NCBI GenBank assembly: GCA_964420395.1
Contig: CAYQTJ010000166.1
Location: 1-6,740 of the forward strand
Origin: CAVSZB01 sp964420395
Lineage (GTDB): Bacteria > Krumholzibacteriota > Krumholzibacteriia > LZORAL124-64-63
DNA: 6,740 bases
Direction of reading: 5' to 3'
Positions 5,801-6,740 of this stretch are shown piece after piece. The stretch's first letter is position 1; each line of letters starts with the position of its first letter. A program made the position numbers and the translations under genes. The notes beneath the pieces were generated by a model, which did not search any database, was not told the DNA's origin, and worked only from the letters and a program-made list of their open reading frames with translations.

Positions 5801-5837
5801 CCGACCGGATCGACCGCCCGACGCGGGAGGGGAGCGC

Positions 5838-6257
5838 ATGGCCAGGGTCGTGGAGATGCCGGTCTGGACCGACGACTGCCGGGTGTCGGTGCAGGAGATC
5901 GACGCCCAGCACCGGAACCTGTTCGGCCTCGCGGCGAACCTGGGCGTGGCGGTCCGCGAGGGGAAGAGCGGGCAGGTCCTCCTGCCGGCCTTCGACCTGC
6001 TCGCCGCCTACTGCGGGGAGCACTTCCAGGCCGAGGAGGGCTACATGGCGCGGTTCTCCTATCCCGGGCTGGACGAGCACCGGGCGGAGCACGCGCGCTT
6101 CGCGCGCAAGATCGGCTACTTCCGGCGCAGCCTGGACATCGGCAAGCCGGGTGTCGCCACCGAGCTGCTCGATTTCCTGGCGCACTGGCTGGTCCACCAC
6201 ATCCAGGACGTCGACCGGCGCTACGCCGGCTGCTTCCGGGAGAACGGCCTGACCTGA
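5838..6257 (+). CDS. Single-domain bacteriohemerythrin (non-heme di-iron oxygen-binding protein)
   Basis: This 139-residue four-helix-bundle protein binds O2 at a di-iron site. All seven canonical ligands can be placed: H25 (EIDAQHRNLF), H62 and E66 (HFQAEE, the HxxxE motif), H81 and H85 (HRAEH, HxxxH), and H121 and D126 (HIQDVD, HxxxxD). The N-terminal W10 and the helix pattern also fit. There is no membrane segment or signal peptide, so it is cytosolic. The role could be O2 supply, storage or sensing, or iron/nitrosative protection. The start is ATG 5838, five bases after GGGAGGGGA; the longer in-frame reading from 5742 runs through the promoter region and has no ribosome site. The upstream sigma-28-like element suggests expression with motility genes, which fits the known use of hemerythrin domains in aerotaxis (DcrH of Desulfovibrio), though that link is inferred. 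Confidence 0.93.
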   Translation: MARVVEMPVWTDDCRVSVQEIDAQHRNLFGLAANLGVAVREGKSGQVLLPAFDLLAAYCGEHFQAEEGYMARFSYPGLDEHRAEHARFARKIGYFRRSLDIGKPGVATELLDFLAHWLVHHIQDVDRRYAGCFRENGLT

Positions 6258-6277
6258 GCCGTCGCGGCCCGCGCCGG

Positions 6278-6306
6278 TTGACGGAAACCCCGCCCGCGAT
6301 TACTCT
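6278..6306 (+). promoter_or_regulatory. Putative sigma-70-type promoter of alaS
   Basis: TTGACG (6278-6283) matches the -35 consensus in five of six bases. At exactly 17 bases follows TACTCT (6301-6306), a moderate -10 element that keeps the first TA and the last T. The start site would be near 6313, giving a leader of about 66 bases, mostly C-rich, before the GTG at 6379. I see no terminator for the hemerythrin gene in the gap. Confidence 0.55.
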
Positions 6307-6378
6307 TGCGCCCCTGTTCCCGCCCGCGACGCCCGCGCGCCGCCGGTCCGTTCCCCTCCGCCCCAGAGGTTCACGCCC

Positions 6379-6740
6379 GTGGAAGCCAAGCGGATCCGCG
6401 CCCGGTTCCTGGAGTACTTCGCCGCGCGGGGGCACACGGTCGTGTCCTCGTCGTCGCTCGTGCCGCAGAACGACCCGACGCTCCTGTTCACCAACGCCGG
6501 CATGAACCAGTTCAAGGCGGTCTTCCTCGGGCTCGAGCGGCGGGGCTACGTGCGCGCGGCCTCGGTGCAGAAGTGCATGCGGGTCAGCGGCAAGCACAAC
6601 GACCTCGAGGAGGTCGGCCGCGACGGCCGGCACCACACCTTCTTCGAGATGCTCGGCAACTGGTCGTTCGGCGACTACTTCAAGCGCGACGCGATCCACT
6701 GGGGCTGGGAGTTCCTGACGCGGGAGATGGGTCTGCCGGC
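6379..6740 (+). CDS. alaS: Alanyl-tRNA synthetase, N-terminal 120 residues (runs off right edge)
   Basis: AlaS charges tRNA-Ala with alanine in the cytoplasm; it is a class II synthetase of about 870-900 residues, so only the first part of the catalytic domain is here. Recognisable family motifs are SSSSLVPQNDPTLLFTNAGM (23-42), NQFKAVFLG (43-51), QKCMRVSGKHNDLEEVG (64-80) and HHTFFEMLGNWSFGDYFK (85-102). Motif 2 R68 (E. coli R69), which contacts ATP, is conserved. The start is GTG 6379: it gives the usual short lead before the first helix, and no in-frame ATG occurs before residue 42. AGAGGT (6366-6371) serves as a moderate ribosome site about eight bases upstream. The RVSGKHNDLEEVGRD and GNWSFGDYFK forms are those I associate with Bacteroidetes/Gemmatimonadota-type enzymes. 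Editing and C-Ala domains lie outside the window. Confidence 0.96.
   Translation, partial: MEAKRIRARFLEYFAARGHTVVSSSSLVPQNDPTLLFTNAGMNQFKAVFLGLERRGYVRAASVQKCMRVSGKHNDLEEVGRDGRHHTFFEMLGNWSFGDYFKRDAIHWGWEFLTREMGLP

Noticed and set aside
5742..5837. Longer start for the hemerythrin
   Set aside because: The extra 32 residues cover the promoter-like elements, there is no ribosome site in front of 5742, and the family normally starts a few residues before the conserved Trp, as ATG 5838 does.
1..6740. CRISPR arrays, insertion sequences, tRNA genes or phage genes
   Set aside because: No regularly spaced direct repeats, transposase motifs, terminal inverted repeats, tRNA-like cloverleaf or phage protein was seen on either strand.

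Overview
The window is very GC-rich bacterial DNA (I estimate about 70% G+C) with tightly packed genes, no tRNA, rRNA, CRISPR array or mobile element. The N-terminal part of alanyl-tRNA synthetase carries the variants RVSGKHNDLEEVGRD and GNWSFGDYFK, which I associate with Bacteroidetes/Gemmatimonadota-like (FCB-group) bacteria. The UnbV/ASPIC VCBS protein would suit a lineage such as Gemmatimonadota, Eisenbacteria or Latescibacteria. This placement is an inference from a few proteins, not a phylogeny.

Layout, left to right. (1) 1-490, minus: the N-terminus of a sarcosine-oxidase-alpha-type protein with a [2Fe-2S] domain, running off the left edge. (2) 491-680: a divergent promoter region. (3) 681-4163, plus: a probable transcription unit of a type I glutamine synthetase, a secreted seven-repeat VCBS/FG-GAP protein with a C-terminal UnbV/ASPIC domain, and a YjbQ-family protein. 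(4) 4173-5087, minus: a CorA-like two-transmembrane ion channel, convergent with yjbQ and only 9 bases from it. (5) 5240-5683, minus: the ribosome-rescue hydrolase ArfB. (6) 5838-6257, plus: a single-domain bacteriohemerythrin, divergent from arfB. (7) 6379-6740, plus: the first 120 codons of alaS, running off the right edge.

The genes do not form one obvious pathway. Glutamine synthetase divergent from a sarcosine-oxidase-like flavoprotein hints at amine nitrogen handling. ArfB and AlaS are translation functions, and CorA-like and hemerythrin are stand-alone functions. I see no convincing new multi-gene system. The points most worth a second look are: a CorA-like protein with SMN in place of the signature GMN; a run of ten G residues inside the secreted VCBS gene that could act as a phase-variation switch; a sigma-28-like promoter in front of the hemerythrin gene; a glutamine synthetase without the adenylylation tyrosine; and an inverted repeat exactly between the promoter elements of the corA-like gene.
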